NCBI GenBank assembly: GCA_023213395.1 | Contig: CM041465.1 | Coordinates: 189,851,741-189,915,740, forward strand | Origin: Cycas panzhihuaensis | Lineage: Eukaryota > Cycadophyta | Length of the DNA stretch: 64,000 nucleotides | Direction: 5' to 3' | In this document: one piece after another, positions 46,419-60,020 of the stretch | Numbering within the stretch: position 1 is the first letter of the stretch | Layout of the letters: each line of letters starts with the position of its first letter | The notes under the pieces: model-generated | Databases searched by the model: none | Told to the model about the DNA's origin: nothing | The model's input: the letters and a program-made list of their open reading frames with translations, nothing else | Program-made: the position numbers and the translations under genes

Positions 46419-49276
46419 TGTGCTCGAAGTATTTCCCACATACCATGAAAGGATGGGGAATTAGTTTTTTAGGGGTGCCAGGTAAATGTGAGGTGGCACC
46501 ACGCCACCTGACCCTTACTAAGTTCTAAATTGCTAATGCGTTAGTAAACACTCAAGCCATATCGATCACTCTTCGTCATTGGAGGATTTGAGAATCCTTT
46601 TGCTTATATAAAGAGGACTTTTAGAACTCAAATGGATAGTTTATCTTAACAAAGAAGGTTTGAAAGTCTAAGAGATCAAATTCCTATCCTCTCACACACA
46701 CACATGGGGCTTTAAGCTCACTGAGATTTGAACCTACTTGCATTGTTATCTAAGTATGGCAACTAAACTAGTGTAAGTTATTAGTTAATTGGTAGTGAAC
46801 CATATTAATAAGAAAAACATCAGTTTTTTGTTTAATACACAATTGTTATTAATATGAGAATTTTTGGCATCATCCTAAACAAAAGGATGATCTAGTTGTC
46901 TTTTACAAATGGAGTTAAATATTAAAAGAAAAGGATTCTAATTTATATTAGTAATTACTCCACACAAATAACCTCTTTTCTATGTAACTAGAGCATTCAT
47001 GTTGCCAACATATTTATATTGGCAAAAAGACATTAAAAAATAAGTGAAAAGGAATAATAAATATCATTTTCTCCTAGTATCTAATGTGTTTTATAAGCAT
47101 ATTGTCGACATGTGTGCTACATCACATAAGCTACTAGGATTAACCTCCTCCTCCATGGGCTTAGGAATTCCTTAAGTTGTTCACAAATGTATTTAAATAA
47201 CATATATATTGGTATTCAATTCAACCATGATTTACATTAGAATTTGTGACTAAAATGAGGAATTCTCTCCCATTGTATTTTTCACTCTATTTCTATTTGT
47301 TGTCTCAAACAACCTTTTGCTTTAAGTTTTATGAGATAACCCTATCATCCTAATTCAATACTCTTTGGTTCTAATACCCTTACAAAAATGTGTAATAATC
47401 TCCCCTATCCAACATTGATGCACATGATAAAGCTAATAAACGCGTTCTAAATTTGTAAATAAACTTAATGGATTAAAGAAATAAATATAGTTAGGTCTAA
47501 AAGAAGAGAGATAATAATGATAATAAAGTCTTAAATGAGCAAGAAATACAAAGATGAAGGTAGTTACATAAAAAAAAAAATGAAATGTAGAGAAATTGCA
47601 GTTGCTTTGATAATATTAGCCTATAAAATAATGATATCTAACTTGATTAGATATAAAAAATTTGCTTACTTATAATCATAATGCATTGCACGATGTTTCC
47701 ATCAAGAAAGGATTTAAAACTTAAAAAAGACTAACATGTAATTAAATTATGTGTATGGTGTTAAAGGATGATTTTTATGATTTTATATAAATATATAACT
47801 CAGGTAAATCATTCATCTATCTAGCTTGTGACATTTGAAAAATTAATTTATAAGATCAATAAAATAATTTGTTCTTTATCGTAATAATCTTTCTTAGAAT
47901 TCACATAGGTTCTAAAAATATATATACACACATAGTGAAAGTTTCTAATCAAGTCCAAGTATATGAATATCCAGTAATGAAAGTAATGTTCACATTAACA
48001 AAGGAACAATATTGAATTTTAAAAATATTTATAAACCAAATGTATTTCTCTAATTGTACACAAAATAACATGGGTGTTTAATATTAATGGTCTTATAGGA
48101 AAAAGAAAATCAATAAATACAAGTTAACACATATAAGAAACCCTCTTATTCTTTAGACTTTTCTCTATTAATTGTATGAATTCCTAATGACCATCATGTA
48201 TTATGTTATTCTATATGGTCACCATGCATGTTTGAGCTTGTATAGGAAGGGTAGAGAATTACCTCATTAAATATTAAATGTATGTTTCATTAAAAACTAT
48301 AACTACAAACTTAAGAATCGCCCCTTACATTGACTAGTTTAAATTATTGCATATATTATCCTATATTTTAAGTATTTTCACTACATATGCAAATTATTAA
48401 GAATAAGTAAAACGAAACATATATTACTTTAAAATGACTAATTCATTTAACATTCTTCTTACTTTTTTAATGACTCTTGATATAAGCTACTCCATATCAT
48501 GCCATGAAAATAATATATATTGTATTTTAATGAAGTGCAACAAACTTAATAAGAGAAGTGTTGTATTCAAGTTTTGAGGTTATATACAAGACATAATGTG
48601 TATACTACTTATAAATTTCTTAAAGCACATGCATATAAGGCCTTATATAAAATACCAGTATACATATAAAAAATAATCCCTTAGGAGAAAAATCCATTAA
48701 GTCTCTTCTATAAACACCCTAATATAAATCCTCAAAATATAAATACAAATAGCGTCCATACATGCACTGACATGCTTTTCACATATATCAATCATGTACC
48801 ATGTTGACATGCAACTAATAAGATAAATCAAACTATCCATCTTTATATGAAAGAATTTTAATCTAAAATAACTCATGTTATTACATGACCACATGCAACT
48901 AGCAGAACCAGGATCCTAGCATTCATAGTTAAGGCATTAGGAGATTAAACATTGGTTATTAACTTTTGTGTGTAGGTCATTAAAGCAACCAATGAAATAT
49001 AAGGCCATTTGGCCCACCAATAAGATTGTAGGAAAAAGGCTCTCTTTTGTTTACTTAAGAGCCAAAAATTATAGAAGAAGGTTATTGTGGAATTATTTTC
49101 TCTTATGAAATTAGTATTTTAGTACTCTTCAATATTTTTTTGTGCCCATTTAGCCCTCTTTGGTATACATCCCTTCTATAATTGGTTCTCGGTATTAATA
49201 TAAGTGTTATATTTCCTACTTATTTTCCATTATCATTGTTTGTATGTGAGCAAAAGTGACAGAGCCACATCCCAAG

Positions 49277-49288
49277 TGGTATGAGAGT
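49277..49288 (+). other. Candidate primer-binding site and 5' LTR end, plus strand
   Basis: TGGTATGAGAGT, two mismatches from TGGTATCAGAGC, preceded by a two-base spacer (AG) and a CA at 49273-49274 that would close a 5' LTR. The start of that LTR is not placed (perhaps near 48970). No gag or pol follows, so the body is lost or unrecognisable. Confidence 0.45.
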
Positions 49289-51000
49289 AAGGTTCAAAAT
49301 CCAAAGGAAGTGGCCAAGTAAATCAAGGGGAGTAAAAGAAAAAGAAAAAAGGTTTACTTTCCCTTGGTGAATCTCTCAAATCCTCTTTTTGCAAGTTAAT
49401 TTTGTTACTATATTTATTCTATTTTTAAGAAGTCAGTTGTAAGTATGCAACATAAGTTGAGGTCCCATCCATCCCTTCCCATAGAGGTTAAGTAGAGAGC
49501 TTGTACCAGGGGTCTTTAAAGATTATGGGGATCCATCATTCTGGGCTAAGCATGAAAGAGTATATGCTCATACATGAAGCAAAGTAGATCACACTACTTA
49601 CACAAGCCTCATATAGAACCCATTACAAAATTGAGCCTCCACATACCTTTAGGTATATAAAAGGACCCTTTTAGGCTCCCTCAACTTACCTATAGCAAGA
49701 ATTATTCATGAATTCAACACTTAGGTGAGTCCATCCCTTGTTTTCAATCCACTCCATATAGAAAAAAAGGGGAAAAGAAAAGGAAAAAAAGTTTGCAAAG
49801 TCACTTCAATGAATACTTCTTTGTTTCTAAAGAAACTTGTATCATTATACTCATGATAATAAAATAAGAGCCCATGAAAAAAAAATTACCTTATCAATTC
49901 ATATATCTTATTTTGATCAGCATGTCACTCTAATTTTACACTCGGTTAATTTCAATAGCCACTTTTAGAGAAAATAGCTCAAATGATGCTTGCAGGTGTT
50001 GTAGATAAAATTTGATACTTAAATCCCATCTATACTATTTCGACAAGCTTTTCGTACTCATTCTAGTTTATTAGGCAATTTTCTTATTTACTTTTGGGGT
50101 TAACAGGTTGTAGACACCCCTCCCCCTCCCCTTCTTTCCCTTTAAGTTACAATCCCAACTTCTATAAGCTTATTCTATCTATCTAGCTCTAATTTAGTAA
50201 GTTCCCTTCTATCTTACTCATCTTGCTTATTTATATCCTTTTTTTCTTACTTGTGTCCTACTTCTTATAATTCTCTTTTATCTCCATGATGATGACTCCA
50301 TCTTAGGCAAAAGACATTCTCGCATTAGAAACTTAATTCTTGGAGCTCTAGAAAAAAGTAGAGGCCAACATAACTTCTTTTATATTTAACTCAGACATTA
50401 TTACAATACTAAAATAAATAGCATAGATGATAGTGCAATTTATATAATTGAACTATCAGTCAACAAACAATACACTTCTAACATAACATACTAGTAACTC
50501 TCCTTCGTACGAGTTGTAACTTCACCACAAGATCAATATTCATACTTTTGATCTGAATTTGAACAAGGATAACACATATACATAGATAAGCAAACTTGAA
50601 TCCTACTTCTCTCTTAACCTAATTACCAAAGAGGAATAATTGATATTTACATCTATTTATATAGAAGCTCAAGAACATCATTGATTCTATTAGTGGTACT
50701 TTTTAGCTTCTAAGAATGATGTTGACATGGCAACATAGGTAAGTGTAGGTGTGTGTCTCCATCTTTGTCACCCATTTTATTTATTATGTCATTTTGGTTT
50801 ATGTGATGTATTGGTTGATTAGTAAACATGTGTTACTTGCATGTTTAGCTTGCTTGTGTTCCATTTTTATGCTAATGACAACTAGGAGCTAGGTTCAATA
50901 GCCTTAAAGCCCCCCATGTCATGTTATCAATTGGAAAAGAGACCTCTCCACATCCTTGCCACTCCCTTTCCAGACTTGTTCTTATTTATTTGGGTCCTTT
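49289..51000. other. Non-coding repeat DNA
   Basis: No protein family recognised after the primer-site candidate. A/G-rich and C/T-rich tracts occur (for example 49330-49360 and 50120-50145). Confidence 0.45.
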
Positions 51001-51909
51001 TTACCTAGTCTACTACTACATTGCTACCTTCTTTGGTACACGAAGTAGTACTATAGAGAAATTTGTGATATCACAGATATATCTATAGTACTATAGATTT
51101 GTCTATGGTATGAATGTTATGATACCTGACCATGTCTCCAATAGATAAATAATTTTTTTGCCACCTTGTTTAGTGGGCCTGGGGTGCCACATCAATCCAG
51201 GTCAGCTTGTCACACTCTTGGGACCCTCAGTGGACCTTCAATATCATTTTTTATTCAAATTTTCTTAAGATTTAAAACCCACCTCCTTAGCTTATTTATA
51301 GTTTTGGCTAGTAGATTCTCCATATTGTGGACATGAAACCACCACCACCTTACCTTGTTTTTTCCTATAAAATCCCTTAAGTTTAAGGGTAGGGTATCAT
51401 AGATCTTTCATTTTTCTGACAGTATTGAAATACTATCAAAATTCTGCCTCAACAACTCTCCCACTTTTCATACAAGTTACATACTTTGGAGCTAAGGTGG
51501 TGACATTGGAGATCAACCCTAGAGCAAGCAAGGGGGGATTAGAGAGCTTCTTACTAGGTGAACATCATCTTATCTCTTTATTAGATTGGGCACACATCTC
51601 CTACCTTGGTTTACCATTTGTCAAACTCCTCTCACCCTTTCCCTCCATGCTTTGTTGTTACTAAGTTGTATAGGTAGAGTTGTGTACATTAGCAATTTCT
51701 CTTTTGTTGTAATAGTAGAAGGTAGGGTTTAAATTTGCTTGATATCTCCTTCTCTTTTGTTAATATATCTACTAAGTTGCAAATTTTTATTAGAGAGGTT
51801 TCCTTTAGTACAACTAAGGAAACTGCTTATGTAGGGGAGCTTGTGGCTTTTTTGAGGCACTTCCCCCTCCCCTTAATTCCTGTTTATTTTGTTGTCATTT
51901 TACTATTTG

Positions 51910-51998
<89 letters not shown>

Positions 51999-52277
51999 CG
52001 TATTCATGCCTATATTAATGTATTTTTATGTAATTAGATTTGTTGGAGGATTATATAGTGGTTCTATTTTTAGTTTGAACTTGCAAAGATGTGAGAGGGA
52101 GCAAACCCTTCATCATTCACGTTAGGGTTTGAAGCTAGGGTGGACCCTAATAAGGTGAGTATTTGTATCTTTTGTACTTATCATTTCTTTATTCTTTTGC
52201 TTCCTTCCTTTATTGCTTTCCATTTGTTATCTTTTTCATTTGGGGCTAGTAAGTAAAGCCCCCTAATTTACTTCAAA
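51001..52277 (+). repeat. Candidate 5' LTR region of gypsy element H
   Basis: Inferred, not proven. A degraded primer-site-like word CGGTAATGAGAGC begins at about 52279, directly before a purine-rich start, and gag/protease remnants of a plus-strand gypsy lie further right. The region contains a TATA-like CCTATAAAATCC near 51366 and the palindromic word TATAGTACTATAGAT at 51086-51100, which recurs near 60187-60201 where the 3' LTR would be. Ends were not established. Confidence 0.3.
51911..51998. repeat. (CA)n(TA)n microsatellite
   Basis: About 32 CA units to 51975 followed by about 11 TA units. The His-Thr and Tyr-Ile 'proteins' read across it are artefacts. Confidence 0.97.
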
Positions 52278-52291
52278 CCGGTAATGAGAGC

Positions 52292-54680
52292 ATTTGAAGG
52301 GAGGACGAGGAGAGGCAAAGAGGAGAAGCACTTCCAGCTATCAACTGAGTCTAGGTGCACCTCCTCCCCCTCTTTTCATCATCATTTCATGTTCTCATTG
52401 GAATTCTCACTCTACTCTCTATTATAGAAATTCCTACCCCCTATTATTCATTTTCTTTTGGTTTCATCGTTCCTAAAAAAGAAAAATAAAGGAATTGGGA
52501 AAGGTTTCTAGTATAGAGGGGAACAAAGAAAAATTAGTTCACAAGAAAGAAAATTAATTTTCTTTTCCTTTTACTTAAGAAAAAAAAAGGAAGATTCAAA
52601 GCAAGGAATTCTTGGAATAGGGTTTTATATAGGGAAGGATTCCTTATCTTTCCCCCTTTTTGCTTCCCTCTTGGTTACATCCTTGTTTTTCTTTCCTTTA
52701 ATTAGTATGTGCGTTTTATTTTTAGAAAATAAAGTGGAAGAGTATTAAAGAAAATGACAGTGAGGTTATTTACTTGTTTTTCCCTTCTCCCTTATCTTTT
52801 TTTCCTCTTTTCCTCTTACTCCAACTAATTCAACAATGAAGACAAACCCCACTTCTCTTATTTCGTAAAGTGGGCTTGCACCCATTTTGTCCCCCACCTC
52901 CCTCTCTTCTCTTTCCCTCTCCTTACCTATTGCATGGGTCCCTCATCATGGGAGTTTGCATAATCATGGTATCGGAGGGAAAGAGGATATGCATAGGTTA
53001 CCTATGAGCCCAAGGAAACTAGAAACATTGCCATCCCTTTATCTCTTTAAGACCCTAGGCAGAGGGAAAGGGACCGTACTTACATGTCTCAAATCTGCTC
53101 CTAATAAGTGCATGAGCGCCTTATGTGGGCCTCCTCAGACTTCACTTCACTCCACTTTAGGTCCCACACACTAGGCCTAGCCTTCCTTAATATTGGTTAT
53201 CTTAGGTACCCCCAGTAGGAGCGATCTCACTAGTGACCATACTGGAGAATACTCATTAGAATGCCATAGGTTTACATTGGCTTTCTTGTGCACCTTTTTC
53301 CCCTACATAGGGCCTATTAGGGTGTTGGTCATAGATCTTTTAGTGCCTCTTTTATTCTTGGTTCTCTCTATTTCTTTAAGTAGAGTGATTTACTTGTGGA
53401 TACAATGTTTCTCATGTCACTTGTGTGGTTTACCCTAAGTTAAAATAGAGCCTGTTTATTCTGATATTCCCTGATCCAATCAAGAGTCACCAATGGAGGG
53501 TTATCCTTCTAATTGGGTGAATGACCCTTGGGCTTCAGATTGGTCTTATCCCAAGGCCCTTTCCTCTTAACACAATCTCGTCCAAGTTAGAAGAGATCCC
53601 ATGTATTATTATACTAAGTTGGTTGAAGGTTACTAAGACCCTCAACCACTCCCTATGCATGTCATAGGGAGCTTTTAATCTAGGGACCCTGTCTCATACC
53701 CTGAGGGGGTCCCCCCAGCCTATCCATCCCATTCTAGTTGCCAAGGAGAAGTTTTTACCTTCTATGACCAATCTTATGCTTCTTATAGGGAGGTGGTTGA
53801 TGCCCTAAAGGAATACTTTGAAGTTGTAACCATGCAACCGTCCCCAAGTGGTTGCAATAGTTCCTCCAAACTTTGGCACTCCTATCTTCTATCAACCCCC
53901 CTTTATCTCTTCCTTTTGTTTCCTCTACCCTTCAGGAAACATGTCAATGGAGCATGTTCCCACATGTGTTTCTCTAAGGTAACTTATTACTTTGAGTAAA
54001 CAAATCCCTCAAGTAGGAGTAAGTATGCCTTTGCTTCCAACCAACATTTCCTAACCTATTACTATGACAACTCCTTATTTTCCTTCAACTGTATACCTTC
54101 CACTACATCATGTAGGACAAGGAGACATAACTTTCATCTATTTATGGTCACAAACCATGGATACTTCACTATATGTTCTCCCAGGGTACATATCTCAACC
54201 CTGGGGGCATGGGAGGTCAAATCCCCTCCCTATATATGGAGTTGATCTCCTACATCATTATAGGGTTGCCTCTCCCCTTGGGGGTCCATATGGGTAAAAC
54301 CTTGTTCCTCATCCTCCATTATGTCAACCTCATTCTATGTCTTACAGAGGCTCTTCCTCGTACATCTATCCATCCGCTCCTAGGGGAGAATGTTCTTAAC
54401 CTTTACCCTCTTATGTGGCATGTCCCTGAGATGTGGCGAGACCCCCTTGCCCACCTCCTTATCTAGTGTTTCCCTAATTTGGGGTTGTACACTCTTGTCC
54501 ATTAGGAGGGATATCCTATTCTCTTACTTCTTATGCCCATTATCAATAAGGGCATCACCATTATGATGCCACCTATTATTTGCCACATGCTAGGGGTGGG
54601 CATCCCTATGCCACATCCTATTATACCTAGGTTGACATATTAGTCTAACTAGGGACTCATATTTTTATTGATTACTAGCC
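52292..54680 (+). other. Probable leader or 5' body of gypsy element H, no motif recognised
   Basis: C/T-rich plus-strand sequence with open frames of up to about 100 codons but no known domain. Pro- and Ser-rich readings and repeated words (CCCTTGGGG, CCATATGG) suggest non-coding leader or badly decayed gag. I do not call any gene. Confidence 0.4.
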
Positions 54681-55235
54681 AACCCCATTGTCAATTGAGG
54701 TGTTAAGGACCAACTTGCCACCTCATCCTCCTGAGGTGCTTAAGTTTAATGGCACCTCCTCTCATGACCTAAACAAGCACGCAGGCAATATGCCATGGTA
54801 TGCATTAATTATTGGGCCTATGGTTATATCTTGATAAAACTATTTCCTAGATCCTTCTAGGGAGATGCCCTTAAGAGGTTTTATAGTCTTCCTACCTACT
54901 CTATTATAACTTTTCAATAGCTAGTTGATGAATTATCAACTACTTTGATGTTGCCCAACCTTTTAAGAGTGAGATTAAAGCCCTACCCTTACTTAAATAA
55001 GGTCATGAGGAGTTAAATTGTAACTTCATGCAGTAGTTCCATGATCTCCTTCATTCTTCTAAGGCCATACTATCGAAAGAATTGAAGCGAGATCTCTTTG
55101 TCAATGTGTTGCACCTTGAGGTACATGCTGAGTTCCTAAAGATTAGAGAGACCTCTTACAATTTTACCATAGCTAAATGCTTAATGTTATAAGCCATTGA
55201 GATCTAAGTTGATCTAAAAAAGCTTCCCAAGTATT
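54681..55235 (+). pseudogene. Ty3/gypsy gag remnant of element H
   Basis: Broken plus-strand frames give PPHPPEVLKFNGTSSHDLNK (family pattern: P-x-x-FNG-x-x-DP..H), then a LF...L.GDALKRFYSLP block (family: F..SL.G.A..WY..L), FQ-LVDELST and LRVRLKP. This is the gag of the plant gypsy class that also has the YNLLLGRPW-type protease. A CSIHWECFHDDSCYW zinc-binding-like motif around 55500-55550 would be its C-terminal knuckle. Stops are frequent and no start could be fixed. Confidence 0.6.
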
Positions 55236-56269
55236 CACAATGTCACAAGACACCCCCTCCCTCATGCGACCGAAAGGAAAAACAACCAACTTTTAAGCCT
55301 CTTATCGGTACAATCAACAAGACCCTCATCTATTATTCTCTCCTTTGAGGGAATGATTAAGGATCTCAAGTTGCAACCAACTCAAACCTCTCCTGAATCT
55401 CAACATATAATGCACTAAACCTCCAAAACTTCCTCATCTATAAATGCCAACACTACTTCATAAAAGAAGAGGGCATAATCCCCTCATAGAAATAAGTAGT
55501 GTTCTATCCATTGGGAGTGCTTTCATGATGATTCATGCTATTGGAAGTAACATCCTAAACTTGCCACATCTTGTGAGCATCCTTCATAAGAAGCCTCTAA
55601 GCCAAACTTAGAGCAACGTGTCCATTGTGATCTATTCCCCAACCATGAGGAATGTGATCATTCTCCCCAAGGTAGGAGAGCGAGGAATAAGAGGTAAACT
55701 TTGGTGAACTCCCCCTATTTCCTCAGATCAGATGAAGGGAAAGGCTCCAATTGATCCCTCTCCTCTTACCAACCCTACTGCTCAATATCCCTCCTCTTCT
55801 CATTCTAAAAACAAGGAGAGGAAGGTTATTCAACTACTTGAGAGTACCCCCATATGCCTAGTCATATGATCTCAAGCCTCTATAGAGGTTGGTAAAACCT
55901 CCACATCTCACCAATAACTCCCTATAGATTCCCTCCCAATGGAGATCCTTGTAGTTACAAGAACCATTACCATGCACCTTGGGTGATACAGTTTTAGGAG
56001 GGCCCTTCCCTAGCCCATAGGAAAGGGAAAGACCTTCTCAATTATTAAAGAGTTACAATCAATTTTTGTGGAAATGTCCATGATGGATATCTTGTGGAGT
56101 TGTCTTAAGAAACGTACTATTCTTTTAGAGGCTCTTAGTCATAGAGATTCCTCCATCCACACTATAAACAACCTCTCTTGGACCTCCTACCATCTCATTT
56201 GACCCTCGAGACCTCCCATCCCCTAGTGAATGGGAACATTATTAGTACTACCTATTCACCATTACCATT

Positions 56270-56640
56270 GATACCCTCAACTTTACATTGAAGAGGACCA
56301 TTGTAGATAATGGTTCCTCAGTCAATGCTATGCCTGTGTGAATGATAGAAAAGTTAGGCATAGAGGCTCTTGATCCTGTTCATTGGAAATGCTAGGCGTA
56401 TGACGGGAATGAGAATTCCCCCTTGGGGATGGTGACCCTCCTTCTCATCTTAGAAGGGAAGATCGTGCAAGCAAACATAGTTATTATTGACATCAACATC
56501 AATTACAACCTTCTATTAGGACATCCATGACTCAATCAAATAGAAGTTATTTGCTCCTCATAATGGAGGTAACTTAAATTTGTCCATAAAGGATAAGTTA
56601 AGGTTGTCACTCACGACCTTCCTCCCTCTTGTGTTTCTCC
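56270..56640 (+). pseudogene. Ty3/gypsy retropepsin remnant of element H
   Basis: RTIVDNGSSVNAMPV at 56296-56339 carries the protease triad region as D-N-G-S (family: VDxGSSVNV), followed by IEKLGIEALDP, AYDGNE, LGMVTLLLILEGK and then DININYNLLLGHP at 56488-56527. The same family supplies the fragment at 6175-6396. Several stop codons interrupt it. Downstream, where RT should lie, nothing is recognisable. Confidence 0.75.
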
Positions 56641-58620
56641 TTCTACTTTTTAAGTTATCTTTAATGCTAGATATAGTAATCCTGATGAGCCTCCTCCCTC
56701 TTTAGGGAACTATTTTAAGGGGTCTAATCCCTATCAAGATGAGCTTCTATTTCAACTTGAACCTAATCTAGTAGGTTTGCCCATATTGGCATAGATAGAT
56801 ATGGCTACCTAGCCATTATGAGTGACCTTGAGTTAGATATCAAGGGCTATGAGCCCCCTCCATGATGTGTCATACTTTCCTATACACCTAAGGAAGTACC
56901 CCATGATAGTCCTTCCTTTAATTTTGGTCCTCCTCTAAGGACCCTTGGCCATCTTCTCAGACCATTGGGTTTAAGCTAACCCTCACCTTCGCATCCTACT
57001 CGAGTCGCCATATGGAGGCATACCTACCAGTGTATCACTCATATACATGCCACTTCCATATGGTTTGGGTCGTCATTGGGTGTCAAGGCCTACCTGATTC
57101 GAACATTGCCACCTCACGGCGAGGTCTAATGCATGCCAGGTCCCTCACATCCCATTACCCTATAATTTGGTTCCAACCTAGTCCCTTCTACTCGTAATTT
57201 TGATTATGAATCAGAGCCACCATCACCCTATGATAGGCCTTCTTTTTATGATGCTTCCTTATTCACCCCTACCCATAGCTTGGATGGCAAGCCATTAACT
57301 ATCCATACCAATGGGGATAACGATGGGAACCCAGGGTCATCTATTAATACCTAGCTTATTTGGGATCACCATGGGCATACCCTCATGCAATCCATAATTT
57401 CTTTGCCTAAGGCCACTAATAATAAAGCATAATATATCATTGATATAAAATTGTTGATAGATGTACTTTATTTCTATTGTGGCCCCATCACCTTGTGTTA
57501 TGACTTTGAGATAGTTATATCTCAGCTTACATAGGTTTATAGTATTCATTCCCCACTTTTGAGCTTCTTAGCTATAACGACTAGGGCCCTTTTGTCTAAG
57601 TTCACTTCCGTGGATGTTCTTTACAATCCACACAAACTTAACACCGAAGTCGATGGCTTAGTCAATTTTATCTTGGAACATCGCTTGCCATTTAGTAAAT
57701 GACTTTCTGTTGGTCCAACAGGCTACCTATTGAGGCTCACCTCTATAGGGGTAATTCTCCCTTGCCTTGCCTTTAAGGGGCATTCACTGATGAGATAAAA
57801 ATATGGTAATAACCCCTAAATTTATATAACCCTTATTTTGGAAGCTACATTATGCTGTCGATGCTTTGTCATTGCTCCAAAATGAGCTTAAACTCCCCAT
57901 TATAATGCTTAATCCCCACCACGTGATATCATTTCGTGTGGGTCATATGTGGGCTTAATATATGAGCCAAGGTACCATACATTGAGTCAAATAAAATGTC
58001 ATATATAAGCAAAATAATAAATACATATGCAACATACAAATAATAGAATGGACATCCTTCTAAATCTATAATTGTGAGGTACCAATTGGTCCTCATGTCT
58101 GTATGCATGTGTGCAAAAATGGTGTTTATATATAGTATCAATGCAATACACTCTAGGAAGTTGGGATCCTTACAAGGGTGTACAACCACTTATCGAGATA
58201 TGCACAACATATATACCCTTGGAGGTCCAAGCTTTCTTAATCAAAATCTAATGGTATAGAAGAAATATATTTTATATCTCTTATGCCATTATGAAGTGTT
58301 ATCTTTTGGCTATTCTCTCCTCTCCTTTAGAGTCTATGTATCTCTGTAGCTCCTCCTTAGTTACTAAGGTGCTCCTGTCTCTCTTCCCTCATCCTGTAGA
58401 TGACTCACATCTCTCAATCTTCATTGTTGGGTAATTGTATAGGTCCTTGATGACCTCACAACTATCTACTCTACTAGTTGGTCATACCTCTATTGCAGGT
58501 GGTCCCTCTCCCCCTGGACCTCCTAAAGTCACCCCTAGAGTAGGGTGATCTATACATCTATACCTAGAGTTACCTATTTAGGAGTTGGCCCTACTATCGA
58601 CTCGCCTCCTCTATATTAAG

Positions 58621-58662
<42 letters not shown>

Positions 58663-59043
58663 GTCTACACCTGCTCATGACCTGTCAGGGCCCTATCCTA
58701 CCCTAATCAAAGCTCTTGGACCTTTACGACCTACATCTCCCTCACCCTGAGGAGTGAGACAAATGCTGCTATATGTGGGCATGATAACTCTAGCTCCCCA
58801 TGGTCCCCTATAAGTGGTTGAACCTCTACATATACCATTAGGAATAGCTCGACCATGACTCTCCTAACAATCTCCTTTATGAGGCCCTCTCTTGCCAATC
58901 AAGCACATCCATATATTAGTAAGAAGTCAACTATATAATTAAATGACAAAAACAGAGTACTAAAATGGACTATAGAAAGAGCAAAAGGAAAAGGAAAAGG
59001 TAATACCTCTTAGAGTGGCCTTCTTCCATGGTGGTACAACCTC
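56641..59043. other. Region after the H protease, no RT or integrase found
   Basis: If H was a complete gypsy, RT, RNase H and integrase would need about 3 kb here, but none is recognisable, so the pol core was deleted or never present. Contains a (TC)n tract at 58622-58659. No host gene seen. Confidence 0.45.
58622..58659. repeat. (TC)n microsatellite
   Basis: About 18 CT units. Confidence 0.95.
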
Positions 59044-59199
59044 TTAGATTGCCTCCTTGCTAAATATATACTCTTCTTTGATAGCTTCACCTTCCTCCTC
59101 ATTTGCTCCAGTAGCCTCATCACCCTCTCTAGCCTCCTTGCTAGCCTCTTCCACTAGCCCTGTTATGACTCCTACATCCTCCTCATCACTATCTGAGTG
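59044..59199 (-). pseudogene. Acidic open segment on the minus strand, possible remnant of an antisense frame
   Basis: A minus-strand segment of about 51 residues is open, rich in Glu and Asp (HSDSDEEDVGVI ... EEASKEAREGDEATG ... EEEGEAIKEEYIF) and ends at a TAA at 59044-59046. Upstream (59200-60020, minus strand) the reading is broken by stops, but fragments such as GITYPSLEKYDHARM have protein-like composition. Some plant gypsy lineages carry an extra frame antisense to gag-pol near the 3' LTR, and this position would fit that. I do not recognise a family, and acidic composition alone is weak evidence. Confidence 0.25.
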
Positions 59200-60020
59200 A
59201 GTGCTCTAACAAGGGTGTCTCATGTAGTCATCAAGGGTCATTAGGTCTAGGGAATTAACATCTATAGATTGCCTCACCTACTCTAGTTCCTCTACACTCA
59301 TAAAGTAAGGTGGGCCACTTATAGATGAGCAACCCATTAGGCACCATTGGCTGTGACACCACCTCAGGTCCTACTTTACACAAGTGATCGAAGAATCAAC
59401 ACTTTAATACCGAGTAATACGAAAATTTTCCATGTCCTACTACCTAGATCTAATCAAGATGGGCCCTCATGTTAGCAATGATGAGGATAGCCTAATCTAG
59501 CTTTTCCCCCTCCTTGCAATGGTAGATGCCCCCCATCCAACCTCTTAGCACCTTGTGATAATTCTGTTTCCAAGATATCTAGAACATAATGACAAGCATG
59601 CGAGCATGATCATATTTCTCTAGCGAGGGATATGTGATGCCAAAATCCTCCTAATGGCTCCCCTCCAATGGTCCTAATATCCTCTGCCATAGAAGAAATA
59701 TGTGGCAGCCTGGTGAGCCTTATCTATGTTGGGTAGAATCCCTAGATTAGGTAGTGCTCCTTATGTAGGTACTCCTAGGGTCCTCATGATATCACTAGGC
59801 ATGTTAGACAGATCTCCAATCATAGGTAAGTAGAAGACCTGCCTCTATCTACCCTAGTATATGATGATGTTCACTAGTAAAGCCTAGTCTGATGCATACT
59901 ACCATGACATCACTATCCATAGTAGTTCACATCTCCTCAGTATCTCTTAATATCGAGAGGTCATCATCTCTACTAACCTGAGCATGGGCGCTCATATGTT
60001 TTTGTAGTTGTCTATCGTGA

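Larger units (their letters stand above)
45130..48960. other. Non-coding AT-rich DNA
   Basis: No gene or protein family recognised. Contains a C-rich tract at 45578-45620, a run of about 19 T near 46400-46418 and a short hairpin GGTGGC...GCCACC at about 46493-46509. Open frames here are short and have repeat-like composition. Confidence 0.5.

Noticed and set aside
51735-52125. Open frames with long His-Thr and Tyr-Ile runs
   Set aside because: They are translations of the (CA)n(TA)n microsatellite.
52294-54466. Plus-strand open frames of 60-100 codons, possible genes
   Set aside because: No recognisable domains, Pro/Ser/Leu-rich chance composition, located in what is probably gypsy leader or decayed gag.
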